From Annulohypoxylon bovei var. microspora (taxonomy: Eukaryota; Ascomycota; Sordariomycetes; Xylariales; Hypoxylaceae), in contig MU405223.1 in assembly GCA_022836615.1 (NCBI GenBank), positions 310,001-374,000 on the forward strand: a DNA stretch of 64,000 nucleotides, written 5' to 3'. This document shows positions 21,830 to 35,039 of the stretch, piece after piece. Every line of letters starts with the position of its first letter. Position 1 is the first letter of the stretch. A program made the position numbers and the translations under genes. The notes below the pieces were generated by a model, which was not told the origin of the DNA, did no database searches, and saw only the letters and a program-made list of their open reading frames with translations.

Positions 21830-24416
21830 TTAGTCGGAGATGCGCCAGGTGTCCAACCACTTCATGTACTTGTAGTCCTGGTTGCTACCCGTCATGCCCC
21901 AGCAGATAGGGATGAAGAAAATGTAGAGTCCGATGATGATGGTATATAGGACTCCGTAGATGGGATATTGGACCACCTTCTTTTGGTTCCTTAGGATCCA
22001 GTCGACAAGGAAACCTAGACTCAAGATTGCGAAGTATAGGGCCGGGTAGTAGTGGTGGACATAGGTAACTCGGGCCATGATGACGAATGGAAGGTAGTGA
22101 AGGAACCATCCCAGAATGGGGTAGAGACCAGAGTAGTGGATCTGATCGATATCTTCCTGGGACAAATCGTAAAATCCTCGTCGCCATCGGAGAATGTACC
22201 AGACAGTAACCAGGCCAACGGCACCCAAAGAGGCTGTCGAAGCCCAGTAAACAAAAGGATTGCCGAGGAGGAAGTACTTGACGATCTTATCGTCCCATCC
22301 ACACATACGTAAACCGACGTTTAGAATAGGCCATTGCCACCAATGAGAAGCAAGATCATCCTGCTTGTCGGGATCGGGCACCAGAGCATTGTTAGACGTC
22401 ATCATAGCAACGTTCAGATGGATAAAATCGTGGAAAAATGGCGACTTATACTTGCCCGGGTCTCCGGGAGGGACTATAAATAGGTTAACAACTGAATATC
22501 TATGTTTAATTCGCGGAACTTACGCTTCTCGTTAGTGTGGGCCTCGACGTTCCAGTGAGTGAAGGCATCACGAGGGTTGTTAGTCTTGTCGCAGGTCACC
22601 TCGATCTGTTTGAAACCCCACTGTGGAAGGTTGACGTTGGCGGCTCGTAGATAACAGCCCATAACAGGATGCTTCAGTCTGAAAGCAGTAGTCAAAGTTC
22701 GAACCCTGCTCTTGTCGCGGGAAGCAACATCATGGACGACCTCGATTTGCCAGTGGTCCTTATCATCACCTACGGTAAGATTGCCATAGCAAGAAACCTC
22801 CTTTTGACTCTTTGAAATAGGGGCAGCGATATCGTGACTGTGGAGGTTTCGGCCAGTTTGGGAGTGAATTAGGCGGATGACATCGCCGTTTCCAACGAAT
22901 CGAGGTTCTTCTTCTTGGTCATAGTCCTTCTCGTGGCGGTTGGGGTAGAACCACCATTCGTTGTTGGCATCTTTGTGATGGTAACACGTAACCTGTTGCT
23001 GCGATGAACCCTCGGGATAGGCTTGGAGCAAGTTAGATTATCTCTTCTTAAAGCGATACGGAATGCCATATACATACTTTGAACGTGACTGTGGAGTAGA
23101 CCACCACCATAACCCATGTTCTTGAGAGTTACCTTGGAGCCAAAAGCGACTTCCAGTGGGGAGTTTCGTCCAATTTCGCTACCTTCTAAATTCGCTTGGA
23201 AGAGAGAGCTCATCTGCGCGTCTCCTGGTCCACTCTTGGTCAAAATTGCGAAATGAAGCGCAAAAGAGAACAGATACACCAAGAATGGGATGACAATAAG
23301 ACCGATGATTCGAGCAGCCAAGTGCCCAGCGAGCACTGGGACGGGCATCTTAACGTTGCCGAACTTATTCCACAGGTCTTCGATCGTGTAGAGACCAACG
23401 AGAGCGGTGACGAAGAGCCCGACAAGTTTGATACTACAAACGAATCCTAAGCTTAGTCCCGTCATAAATAGCCAGAAGAACCATTCGGGCTCAAAGCTCA
23501 TTTTTTGCTGGCGATGGAACTTGGACCAGCAGAAGACGGTCGCGACAGTACCAAAGAGAAGCATGGAGTCCAGTAAGATGAATCGGCTGATCGTCGTGTA
23601 CGAGTTGTCACATAGAACCATGAGTGTGACTAGCCAGACAGCAGGTCGCTTCAAGTTCAGTTCTCTCGCAGTGTAGTAGGCCAATGGCACGCATAGTATT
23701 CCCCAGAAGGCATTGAAGGCTCGCATAAATGTGTAGTCGAGCTCTTCGGGGTATGTTTCGCCAGATTTGAACTCGAAAGATCCATTGTAACCAGCTAGAA
23801 CTCCAGAAAGACCGACAAGTATTTTACCGAGAGGAGGATGTCTATTGCACGTATTAAAAAACAATGTTCCATATTATAATCGAGGCTTATCGGGGTGTAC
23901 TAACACGTCGAAGAACAGTTCGCGCTTGATGTAATGCGATCCGAATTTACCGAAGCTATCGAGGTGTATGGGTTAGCGTGGCGGTCAAGGAATAGTAGGA
24001 GGGCTAGACGAACTGAGCTTCCTACATAGTTATTAGCAAGCGTATTGAAGTTATGTATAGAGTACTAAACTTACATCCCAAGTGACAATCGGGCTAAGGC
24101 CGATCTTCCATAGACGTGTGAAGACGGCGAAGGCCGTAAAAATTAGGGGCGCGATGATAACCTCCCATTGATCGAGTATATCTAATACGGAGGTCTCCTA
24201 TTCACATTAAAATAAGCCACCTGTTCTGATTCAAGCTTAAAGCTAGTAGTATGTATAGTGCATCCTATATACCTTCTTCTTTCCGTGAACTTTCTTCTCA
24301 TCGAGCTCCGGCTGTTGCGCCAAAGCTCCAGGGGTAGCACCAGGTACATTTCGTCGCCGAGCAGCATCGCCGGCTGGATCAGCGCCGGACGCGACTGCGG
24401 CCTTTTTATCGGCCAT
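21830..24416 (-). CDS. PMT2: Dolichyl-phosphate-mannose--protein O-mannosyltransferase, PMT2 class
   Basis: This multi-pass ER enzyme moves mannose from dolichyl-phosphate-mannose to Ser/Thr of secreted proteins; fungal PMT2-class proteins usually pair with a PMT1-class partner. Seven exons (24416-24273, 24197-24075, 24021-24014, 23955-23905, 23841-23078, 23021-22524, 22473-21830) give 743 residues. The catalytic loop-1 Asp-Glu pair is D89/E90 in TWDEAHFGKFGSHYIKRE, and it is split between exons. MIR motifs follow in exons 5-6 (LLHSHVQ, then YPEGSSQQQVTCYHHKDAN, NLHSHDIAAPIS, GFKQIEVTC), then C-terminal helices beginning at NPFVYW. The GFKQIEVTC and NLHSHDIAAPISK features favour the PMT2 branch. 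Exon 3 is only 8 nt, with a GTTCGT donor after it; it is needed to restore the WDEAHF motif, so I consider it well supported. Confidence 0.94.
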
Positions 24417-25786
24417 GATTGTAGATTACCTCTCGGCCCTGTTCTCCAAGGGCGAAAGGAGGAATGGGAGAAAAAAGGTAAAAAGATAGAACGAGTGTCA
24501 AAAGTTAGACGAACGAGGCTTACTGAGAAAACAAGGTCAACGGTAAGAAAAAGGAGGGACCTGAAGAGAATAGATTAGGTTGGTCAAAGATGGCAAAAGT
24601 AGAGCATCTCTTCCACAAAGAAAAAAAGGAACAGAATAAGACAAATCTTGTCTACGAGGAAAATGGAATAGGGAACCTGATTCCTCGAAGAAAGGTTGGT
24701 TAGTGAGAAGTGGAAAAGGGAGGTAAGGTTGCGTGGCGTGTACGATTAAACGGCGATAGGAACACAAAATACGGGTTGGCCTGGGCCGTGGTCCGGCTTC
24801 AATTCACTTTTTTTAATTCCTGCTTCAGCTGAATCAATTCTAATAAGTGAGGGACAGCCTACGCTAAAACGCCCCCTAAACCCCTGCACAGCTAGCTTTA
24901 TTTAGCACCTAATCCTGCGTCGATGTACCTTTTTAGGGACACCTTGCTCATTTATCTGACACGCGCGTACAGATCAGTACGATGTACCTCGTACCTTCCA
25001 AGCTGCCCATGTGTCTGTCCACTTAGTCGGTACCGTTCAATCCGTACCTCCGTACCTTAACCCTGATCATATGAAAATCAATGAAGTCAGTTCTGATAGT
25101 AGGAACTATATATATGTTCAAGCCTCCCGCTATAAAAGACGCACATTACATCCAATACATGTAGATACTTATGATTAGGTAGGTAGATACCATGGTCATC
25201 ATTAGAAATCAGCGTATATTTGACATATTTACTTCCAACAATCATATTAACCATCTTCTGCCTTCGTACCATTAGCTACCCCAATCGAGTACCCCCTCCC
25301 GCAGTAAGGAACTGTGGCTTATTACACAGGCACGTAGTCGAGCTTCAATATTTGAGAATCAGTGTGAACAGGGACCTTGCAGACTGTCAATTACGCAGCT
25401 GCAAAGGCCCCGCATATTGACATTAACTTGAACAGACTTCCTCGCGTGTCTAATGCTCCCAATCTCTGCTCTTAGTACTGATAGACGAGGTTGTGTCCCT
25501 GTTGATGACCGTGAGCTCATCCAGGGATACGTAGAATATATGAAAGTAAAAGCTCGCCCGTTACGATGCATTATGAAACTCATTTCCCCATTTCTCTTTC
25601 GGACTCTGTCGCTCGCCGTAGAGGTCCTTGCCTGAGTCGCCGAACGACTATGCAAAACATTGTACAATAATGCTAGAACGCGGGCCGCCGTGGCCGTTAG
25701 AATTCCCGCCGCGCCGTCGCGCCGTCTATATGAATTAGAGTCTAGTAGTCTCCCGTAACCAATTTAATGCCACAAGTTTCGTGAAT
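24417..25786. other. Intergenic region with no supported gene
   Basis: A/G-rich sequence just before 24416 (minus-strand pyrimidine tracts) is a likely PMT leader and promoter. Beyond it only short random frames occur. Confidence 0.55.
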
Positions 25787-27702
25787 TTAGTCATCCCGCT
25801 GGTCCAATGGTGCATATCTGGCTCCGGCGGCCGGGCTACTGCTCGTCCCCCGATTTTGCCCAACCATCCTCGTCAGCCATTCACCTACCCGTCCTCGCGA
25901 GTTTTGGCTTTCAGACCGTAGCTGCGGCTTCCCGTCAACGATATTGAGTATAGGAGGGTCAATATCCATCGGGGGGATGTTGGCGTCCGAGCCTAGAGGT
26001 CGTCCCCGTAAGTCGAGCGACGGAACAGGTGATCCTGCTCTAACTAAAGATCCCGTCTCAGACCTGACTCCAGGAGTTCCTATTGCAGTGCTAGCATCTC
26101 CAAACAGTGAGTCCATGTCTTCTAATCGTACACCACAAGTCTCGGGGTATATGAAATACACTATCTGCAGTTAGTAACATCATCCAACGGGACGAAGGAG
26201 GTCATATACTCACCAACAACAAAACTGACTACACAGAAGAATGCGTGTACCAGATACAGTCGCCACTTAATCCACTCCTGGAGAATAGGGGTCATCTCGC
26301 CCACGAGCCAGTTGAAGGCCCAGTTCGACGCGGTCGACAAACTTGCTCCCTTGGACCTAATGCTCAGGGGCAAGATCTCGGGTGGGTAGAGCCAAGGAAT
26401 AGGTCCCCACGAATAACCGAACGCGGCGTTGTAGATCATAACGAATATGACTACTAATGTCGGCGTAGATTTGATATCTAAGTAGATGAAATATGATACC
26501 ATAGATAGGGATATTGCCATAGCCACGGCACCAGTCAAGAGAATGATTCGGCGACCCCATCGATCAACCACGTACCATGGTGGGATGGTTGAGAGTAAGT
26601 AGGTTATACCATTGATACCGGTCATCTTGACTGCGTCGTGGCCAATCCAACCGGCAGACTCGAAAACGTAGGGGGCGTAATACGAGATGACGTTGATCCC
26701 ATTAAGCTGGGCTAAAGCTTGCGCAGACATGGCAATAAAGACACGAGTCTTGTAGCGTCGGAACATCTCGGAGTAAGTTCGCTCGCCTTCCATGCGTTGG
26801 AGCAGGACATCCATCTTAATTTCGCGGTATTCTTCTCTTGCCTTGGGGTTGTGAATGTCACCGCCACCGTATAAGTTTGCAATGACGACAATTCCCTCTT
26901 CGTCGTGGTCATTGTCTAGTAACCATCTACATATGCTGTTAATTGAAGTAATTTCGTAGTTAATAATGGAACTTTACCTTGGGGATTCAACAATGACTAG
27001 ACTGCCCAGACCTAGGAGGGCTCCCATTACACATTGCATTAGTAGAGGAATACGCCACGATAAGTCGCTCTCGATATAACCACAAAAGTAATCGACCCAG
27101 ACGGATGTCGTGTAACCGATGATGTTACCCGAAAACTCGATACAGGCCAATTTCCCTCTATTGTGGGGAGGGGAAATCTCGGACTGGTAGACGGGAACGA
27201 TGGTCGACAAGGAGCCAACACCGAGACCGGCGATAATTCTACCTAACATCATCATAGGCATGTTAGCAGCAAATGTCTGTAAGGCACCGCCGACGAAGAA
27301 GATGATTGACCCGTATAGAATCGTCCGTCGTCGACCGATGATATCACCAACTCTCCCCACAATTAGAGACGAGACTAGGGCGCCAATCTCAAGGATAGCA
27401 ACCATAGTACCGATTTCCGCCTTTGAGGGATTCTTGAAGTAATCTCTAAAGTACGGGCCACTAAGACATTGTTAGAGGACAAGAAAAACAGCCGAGTTGG
27501 ACCGGGAGCATTGTCGAGCTCTTACGTTATGATACCCGACATGACACCTTGATCATATCCAAATAAGAAAACACCTAACGATACGAATATACTCGTAAAG
27601 TAGCTGCGGCATGGTTAGTAAAGTCTATCTCCTTCGTTCCGGAGAGCATATTACGAACATTAGGGCCTTGCCCGTGAAACCGTGAAGTCCGGCACCCGGC
27701 AT
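25787..27702 (-). CDS. MFS sugar (hexose) transporter
   Basis: Five exons (27702-27659, 27603-27526, 27460-26978, 26926-26214, 26160-25787) give 563 residues starting MPGAGLHGFTGKAL. It is a 12-helix sugar porter: GVFLFGYDQGVMSG in helix 1, GRVGDIIGRRRT between helices 2 and 3, ESPRWLLDND, QLNGINVISYYAP in helix 7, DRWGRRI, and YFIYPETCGVRLEDMD after helix 12. It imports hexose or a related sugar through the plasma membrane; the substrate cannot be read from sequence. The first intron uses a GTTCGT donor with a TACTAAC branch site. The last intron requires the second of two AG acceptors (26161) to keep VVVYFIYPET in frame. Upstream of the ATG the same frame stays open for another 208 codons (to 28326), encoding acidic, coding-like sequence, so the true protein may be longer. 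Confidence 0.93.
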
Positions 27703-28326
27703 GATGGCGGCTATGATACGTTCTGCTCTTCCAATACGGCGCGGAGGAACGTCGGGGACCTGGATGGCCTCTTTATCGATGGTCGTAGAGAAAGATTTCG
27801 ACGAACGCTGGTGGCTATGTTCGGAGACTGATCTTCTAAACTGGACGCGTTTATGTTTAGGATGACGCTTCAGTACACCGGATAAGAGGTCGTCATGAAT
27901 GGAGGTGTCGGCGATTGTCTTCCGCAGGGGGTCCTCCTCGTCTGCCAACTGCTCTGCTAGATCCCCGGTATCAGTCCAAGAATCGGAGTCGGCAGAGTCG
28001 TCAGAGCGTCTCTCGTGGGATGGCTGGTCCCGGTGGCCGGCCAGCAATGACGTCGATTGGGCGCCGTGATCGGATCGATTGGTTAAAGTTCGAAGGGGAA
28101 TGTTGGAGGGAAGACGATTTGATTTTGGTGAAGGAATTTTGTAGGTTTTGGGGCTGTGAGGCAGCAGCACCCTCCCGCGATGATAATGTTGATTGGAATT
28201 GAGTTGGGGAATGTGGAAATGGGTGGAGTGTGTATATAGGACAGGGCCCCGAGATTCAGTGTCATCCGGGCCTGACGAGTGACGAAAGGCGTCGACAAGT
28301 TTTTGACCACAACGCACCAAGGTGGA
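27703..28326 (-). other. In-frame open extension upstream of the sugar-transporter ATG
   Basis: This stretch is open in the transporter's frame with no ATG and is bounded by TGA. The proximal part reads as a plausible cytosolic N-terminus: SDSWTDTGDLAEQLADEEDP, later VLKRHPKHKRVQFRRS, then DVPPRRIGRAERIIAAIMPG directly before the assigned start. The distal part (above about 28090) looks less coding-like. An upstream non-visible exon supplying an ATG, or initiation at a non-ATG codon, would make it part of the protein. Confidence 0.45.
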
Positions 28327-31300
28327 TCACCAAGCACAAGACACATGCACAACTGGCCTAAGTGAACCTAGGAACCTAGACGGAAAATCCAAAATGGAAA
28401 ATCTCGACCAAACAGGTACCGCACACTGTAGGTACAACAACAAAAAGTAACCGAGAACGGAGAAGTGTACACGATTCAATCCAATAGTTACAATACTATG
28501 TAAAGTATCGATAAAATCCCGTAACGAGAGAATTGATTATTATTTGACAGATGTAAGGGGGTGTTGTAGTTGTAGTGTTCAGGTATGTGATGTAGGAATC
28601 CGTAATTCGAGAGTAGTATACAATTCGATATCGATGATTGAAAAAAATGAATGAATGAATTACATATGAGTGCCAGGTGAGTAGAACAGTGAGTAAAGCA
28701 AGTTTTGCGAAAAGAAAAGTAAATACGGGTTTGTAGGACAGATCGAGGTAGACAGGTAGAATCCTCCTATCTGCAATCCCCTATTTTCAGAAGTTCAGGG
28801 AGTAAGAATTGGTTGCTGATCTTGCCTGAGTTATGATTTTAAAGCCAGCCAAGCACAATTCAAGATGTACTTCGTTAACTTAGATACTGTGCAACGCCAT
28901 CCAACATCGACCAATTGTTCCCTTTTCTGCGGTAACCGCGACCTTAGCCTTCCTTAGCTTTCCTTAGCCTTGGGAGTTTCAGGGTAGTTGCAATTCTGGG
29001 TGTGGGGTAATAAAACCCCCACAAGGTCTCACAAAACACTTCCATTGCCTGGATAGATACCTAAAATTTATGTACTGTGCCGTATTTCATTAGGTACTTA
29101 TACGTTGTACGATCTATTAATGTACTATACTGTATCCGCTTCTTCCAAACAACTGTGTTGTATAAAATGGCAGCACGATTCGTGTCGATGAATCCAGAAC
29201 ATTGAATAATTATTTACCAACGGTCTGGACATCGTTGATGGATGCTCAATCTATCAAGCCAAGTAAGCTACCTATGGTTAAACACCACGTGCGATCATAC
29301 ACTACTGTCTCGTTCTGTTGACTAAAGTCGTTATACTTACCTCCGGGTCTTTTTACAACCTTGGAACACAACTCTGCGGACGGATAGTCACATGACGCAC
29401 CTAGAGCCTGTGGGGTTAGAGTGTTTAGAGTGTTTGGAATGCAGCGTCGAGCTCGCTTCTCTGAAGGGGGAAACCCTTTCTATTTGGAAAACGAGCCTAT
29501 GCAAATCAGTCCCCCTTTTGGGACCTCGCATACGATACACTACGACACATGTCAAATCCTATACTCAATTCAGCAAATCGATTGAGGCGAATCCAAGAAC
29601 ACCAGTCGGGTCAGGTGTTGACTTGATGCATGTTCAGCCCCGACGACCAGTCTGGCAATCTGGGTATGGCGGCTCCGGCATGCAGGATATGCAGAGTATG
29701 CAGACAAGACCCACGATGGCATCATAGTATGAACGTCCGGACCAAGGCGGTCAGCACGGATGTTACCAGAGGATGCAACACCCCAGGATTTACTCCTCGT
29801 CATAACGAACCCTTTCCCAGTTCTATCAATGTCTTAGTGTTGCTGCTGGAAAGTTTGGGGAAACTTGATCACGAGAACAATCTCGAAGCCCGCACATTGC
29901 TCGGCTGATTTTCTAACCCCCCATTACAGCCTTGCACCCACACGCACGTGAAAAGAAGATAAATATACTAACCTAGGATGCCGCTCAACTCATCGAGACT
30001 CAGCATGTAGTTCACAACTTGACACTTGACTATCTAACATCCTAAGTAGCCAGTTGGCTGTCATATTGATATCCTATCTCGGTCCAATCTACTCATTCGA
30101 TCTGTCCATGATCATCATCCTTGGCCCGTTATATCAGACGTTCAACTATCCATTAACATACTAACAAATAACGCTAAAGTTGATAATATCAAGCATATCA
30201 TTTAAGTCTGAGCGTTGCGGAATATAGTGCATCTAGATACAAGACGAATCCGATTCTACCAGATAACTACGTCACTCAAATCCCACAGACCCGGCTTGAA
30301 GTACATATTCTACGGAATATCTAGAATTCCCGATATAGCCTGTCGCCAGTGCGCCCCCAGCTGCCCCGCGACCTCCCACATCCTCTAGGGCTGGGACGGA
30401 AATAATCACATGTGCCTTTAGGACCATGTCCCAAGAAGGAAGCTTGTCGGAGCCGCTTCACCTTCATTCCATGACAAGTAATTCTTGAGCATTGACTGGC
30501 TGAAGGCGACGCAGGCATTGAATTACAAAAAGGCTGACCAGCTTAACTGACCATCGACATTGGATGCCTCTGTTGGTACGAAGGAGGTGTGGCTGAAACG
30601 CTTTCTACCCCCCTACCAGGCCTCATCATAGTCACGCACGCAGCCGCTTCTACATATTACGACTCGAATTTCAATTCTGCGGATATTAAAGCTTAAAATG
30701 TCATTGCAGAAGTTAAGGTTCACTTCTACAGTGGCTAAATAGGACGACCGGCATAAGCATTTCGCGAACAGGTGATGGATGCTTCGCCCCCGGGGGCTTA
30801 TGGGTTTATGAGCTTACATATGAAGCCACGAGGGATAACGCCAGGGCAGAGGTAAGTCACATCTACATAACTTATAGTGTCTGATGCATTCTTGTAATTT
30901 TCCATGTCTCAGGACGGATAGTTTCTCTATCTCCCCTAGCTACGATCTGGTATCATGTCATCGAATCACTTCTCGAGCATTTCAACTTCTTGATGCGCTT
31001 AATCTCTCATATATACGTAAGACCTTGTAACTACTCAATGCTAGGTGGTGGACCGTTGTGGTAAACGGACCGTAAGCGGGCATTCATCCAAGATTGCAAA
31101 ATGAAGGGGCAAGGGTCAAGGGTATCAGTGACATCGACTGGGATGAGATTCGGCGCCAAACAGGTGTCTTAAGCATCTTTATTGAAGTACCTAGGAATTC
31201 GAAACGATCGGCCTTTTCGATTCTAGGGCCGTCCCGGTCAAGTTACGTTATGCTATGCTATGCCACATAATAGTCAAATAGCCAGGTGTCAATGACTTCG

Positions 31301-32814
31301 AGATGTTACGACATTATCACCATTACTACAACTATACCTTCATCTTTACATAAATATAAACGCTCGGTTTCCATTGTTGAAAACAAAGACACAATCAAGA
31401 GGTGAGCTTGTATTGAAGGGAAGAGTGGTATCAGTTGCAACTGGTGGAGGATTAATCCGCTTATCTCATTCGAAGCTACAGCTCATCACGCATGAAGATA
31501 ATCCAATCCAAAAATTACGTACAGGTGGATGGATCCCCTCGATTCCTTAGCTGCTTTCACACGTAACTTCTAAGCCATTCCAAGAAGGGCGCACAACCAC
31601 CTTTATGCAAGACATCGTGGATCTACTCTGTAGCTGGTCAGTTCGCGAACGCTTTTTCCAATCGTTTGATTTTCATCCTATCCACTGCATTGGTTTAATA
31701 GGCCCTTCAGTTTGCCTCAACTTGTCAAAGTTCTATTATCTATGTGCTTAAAGCAAGTACTTAGCCTCGGGCCAAACTTGAGCTTACCCAATATTGCATT
31801 ATTACACTATCTTAGCATTACGATATATTCATGTTCGTACCGTAATACATAGTAGAATTAATATTAAAGTTCAAATATTCCTCTTAAATATTTGGCGCGG
31901 CCCTAGTAGCAAGAGAGTGTGAAAGCGTGAAAGTATGAAATTCATATTGGGCCATCACCCCTGCAAAACCCAGACAACCACATTTTCTACCCCTGTTCAC
32001 TAGCCGAATCGCGTTGTTCCTGCCTTTTCGTTCAGGAACAGTAGAAATCGACAGACCAAAATAGGCTTGGAATAATTTAAAAAGACCCACTGTTCCTAAC
32101 TTGCGCCAACCAGAGCCTTTGACTTAGCTTTCCTCGCCTTCCTACTTACAATAGATTACCCAGGATTTGCCTACCACCTTCAGGGCTAAAGGTAGCTTCG
32201 TCTCTCTCTTATTCTTGTTGTAGAAGGCGCAAGGGGACCCCAAGATTGGCTTAGCAACATCAATCACCCTAACAACCTTTCCGCCCTGGTCTTATTGCGC
32301 CCTCATTTCCTCTCATCTTTCTTACCTTACCATCTTAATCCTATCTAGTCTAATCCATCTAATCCCTCTCTCCTTCGAAGATTCATACAAGAAACAAGCA
32401 CCGTTCATTTTGGAAAAACGAAAAATACAATACGATTAGGTTCGGGATACGATAATTGGAGTGGAAAGGGAGTTTGAGGGGGACAAATCGAATTACATCA
32501 TAATAATCCAATCCAGCCTTCGACTTTTTCTAAAGCAAGAATTCGAATCGAACACTTCGAATCCGACAAACACGAGTCAGAGTCAGGCTGTCTTCAATTC
32601 AGCGTAAAAAAAAAAACTCATCAATTTCTATCACAACATTCCGATTATAGATATAAGGCGACGTCTAGTTATCTCGAATTCGCCCCCTTTCGAATATTAC
32701 GATTCAATTATTGAGCTAGAAGGAGAAGACGCTGTCAGCGCAAGTCATTTCGAACAAGCTATCTAATCCCCTCTAAAAGCGATCGTCGCGCGAGGGGATC
32801 GCGCCGCAAGCCAA
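28327..32814. other. Large gene-poor divergent intergenic region (about 4.5 kb)
   Basis: I see no gene, no long open frame (maximum about 111 codons at 29392-29727, without family features), no tRNA and no clear repeat ends. Base composition is ordinary rather than RIP-like. From about 32100 to 32810 pyrimidine-rich blocks and a CHS7-proximal A-tract (near 32606) suggest an extended promoter and long leader for CHS7. Confidence 0.55.
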
Positions 32815-34014
32815 ATGGGGTCGACAAATTTCGGTAATTTCGACGTATGTATCTCTTCCAGCTAGAATACTATCGATCCGCTACGATTATCTTCGTGTGC
32901 AACGCTAACCTTGCTGTACACAGGCGTTCTGTCGCGATTCGACCTTACCAGTTTGCAATGTACGTCCATCGAGTGATACAGCTATACTACATCCCACCGA
33001 AGGCCCGAGGTTACTAACAACTACGATTAGGTTCTCTCCTCAACTAATGACCAACGAGGTTTCGGTGGCTGCGATCTGCAAGGCATTCCGCTGTCTGGTG
33101 ACCGGTATCTAGGAAATCTAGGTTTGTTCTGCTTCTCTAACTACGATAATTATTGCTGACGAAGCATAGGATCCATATTACTATGCGGTGTCGCCATTGT
33201 CGTGTCAACACTGCTAGTGTTACGCTCAGAGAGAAAGAAGGCCGCAGTTGGTCGAAGGTTCGTATCGAATCGTCCTATTTGCAAGGCCGCTTGACTCATT
33301 AAATTACAGGGAGATGCAATTGTTCCTTATCGGTTATATAATCATCGAAATATGCGAAATATTTACAGTTGGAGAGTTTCCTCTTAGTGGGACGGTGCGG
33401 ATTGTATGCGACACCTCAACAAACCTAAGTAATAATGTGCTAGACAAGCTAACTTTACTCCCTAGGCCTTCACCGGAATTCATATTGGGATGATAATTGC
33501 AACGACATGGGTTTTATTACTTAATGCTGTCGTAGGATACCAGATCCTCGACGACGGAACGCCGCTCTCATTGGGGCTGATGCTCATCTCCGGAGCCGCT
33601 CTCTTCATCGGAACCGGTTATATCACGCTCGATACAGGGTATCATTGGACAAACGAGTTCACTCCGGACCCCAATAATCATTACCGGAATATCGCGCTAT
33701 ATGTCCTTTATCAGCTCGCGCCGCTCGTCTTCCTAGTAGCTTTCTTCGTTCTAGAAGGCGTGCTCGTGCTCCGAATCCTCGGCGAGGTCCGACCAATGAT
33801 CTATCTCGCAAGCGCTGGGATTCTCTTCGCATTAGGGCAGATCTTCAACTATGTCGTCAGCCCGTACATCTGCAACGGGACGGCCGGCAAGATCGATGGG
33901 GCGTTGTTCGAGACGCTCTTCACTCTGCTTTCGGTGGTGATGATATGGGTATTCTGGTCAAGCATCACAGAAGATGACTGGCCGATTGCCAGCCAGCCTA
34001 CGGGATACCCTTAA
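32815..34014 (+). CDS. CHS7: Chitin synthase export chaperone
   Basis: CHS7 is an ER membrane chaperone required for Chs3-class chitin synthase to fold and leave the ER. Six exons (32815-32844, 32924-32959, 33031-33121, 33170-33257, 33310-33403, 33466-34014) give 295 residues, the family norm for filamentous fungi. The start MGSTNFGNFDAFCRDSTLPVCN is characteristic of the family. About seven transmembrane helices follow, including ILLCGVAIVVSTLLVL, a helix in MQLFLIGYIIIEICEIFTVG, and the conserved GYITLDTGYHWT and FNYVVSPYICNGTAGKIDG segments. The fourth intron has a GTTCGT donor and the third a GTTTGT donor. The five small N-terminal exons are all required to obtain the conserved start. Confidence 0.95.
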
Positions 34015-35039
34015 TTATCATCATTCATTTGAATACGGAGTCGGCGTTCAGGTTCACCAAATATACCCGTTCATGTTCGTTTCTTTTCATTCCTTGGATT
34101 CGTCCTACTTATAAATGCGCCGTCGAGAGAGAATCGGCGATAAAAAAATACCTCGAAGATTTAATCCACGTAGAAAAAATAGTTATAGCTTGGGCAAGGG
34201 TGAGCCTCGAAGGAGCACGATGGCATGCGCTATACGAAGCGACGTTAGTACGCTTGGGAAGGGGGAGTTATATTCATATACATATGGTGGCAGATCTGCC
34301 CTTCGCTGGTTGGCGGGGAGTTTCAAGCGTGGTTGATAGTATACCCAGGAGATGGAGATATGCGACTAATGTATATGACGTCGTATGATGAGAGTTGAAT
34401 AGTCTCAGACCAGGCGAGTCAGGCAAATAATGTGTTTGTTCGAGTTCTAATGCATACGTTGTATATGAGTGAAGTGAATTGTAATGTATGAGTTGAGCAT
34501 ACAAGGGGCATAGGGGGGATGGATATAGGGAGGGTAGATGTACATATGTACGTACCTAGGTACATACCCTATGTCCGTAAAAAGTATTATCTACATGGGA
34601 TTTAATTGGTCAAAGCTTATGATACTAAATACGAGGCTACGCAATTGCGGCGGTCGCATTCAACAAAGACGAGCAGCCTCGCCTTGTAATAAAATCTTGA
34701 TATTTACAAATTCTAAGTTTGTTGCGATAATTCGCCTCGGTAGTGATCTATTGAGTGTCTCTAAGTAGTCTAATAGGGTTATGCTGCCCTTTGACTCACC
34801 CGCCAACAATGCCTTGAGGTATTGTAAGAAAAAAACAGTCGCGCGTCAAGTCATAGTAATAATTTAGGACTTCTTCACTTCTTTAATTGTCTCCCTTCGT
34901 TCTCCTCTACTCGATACATGATACCTACATTTCCGACTTTCCTACTTTTCGACGATAGAAGTGGCGACTTGTTAATTTTGGCATTGCACCTTTCTAATAC
35001 CGAACCTCGACAAGGACATATTTCCATCACGACTTGACC
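34015..35039. other. Intergenic region between CHS7 and SSL1
   Basis: It contains the palindrome TACCTAGGTA at 34553-34562. No gene is visible; short frames lack family features. The last about 200 bases are probably the SSL1 promoter and leader. Confidence 0.55.
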
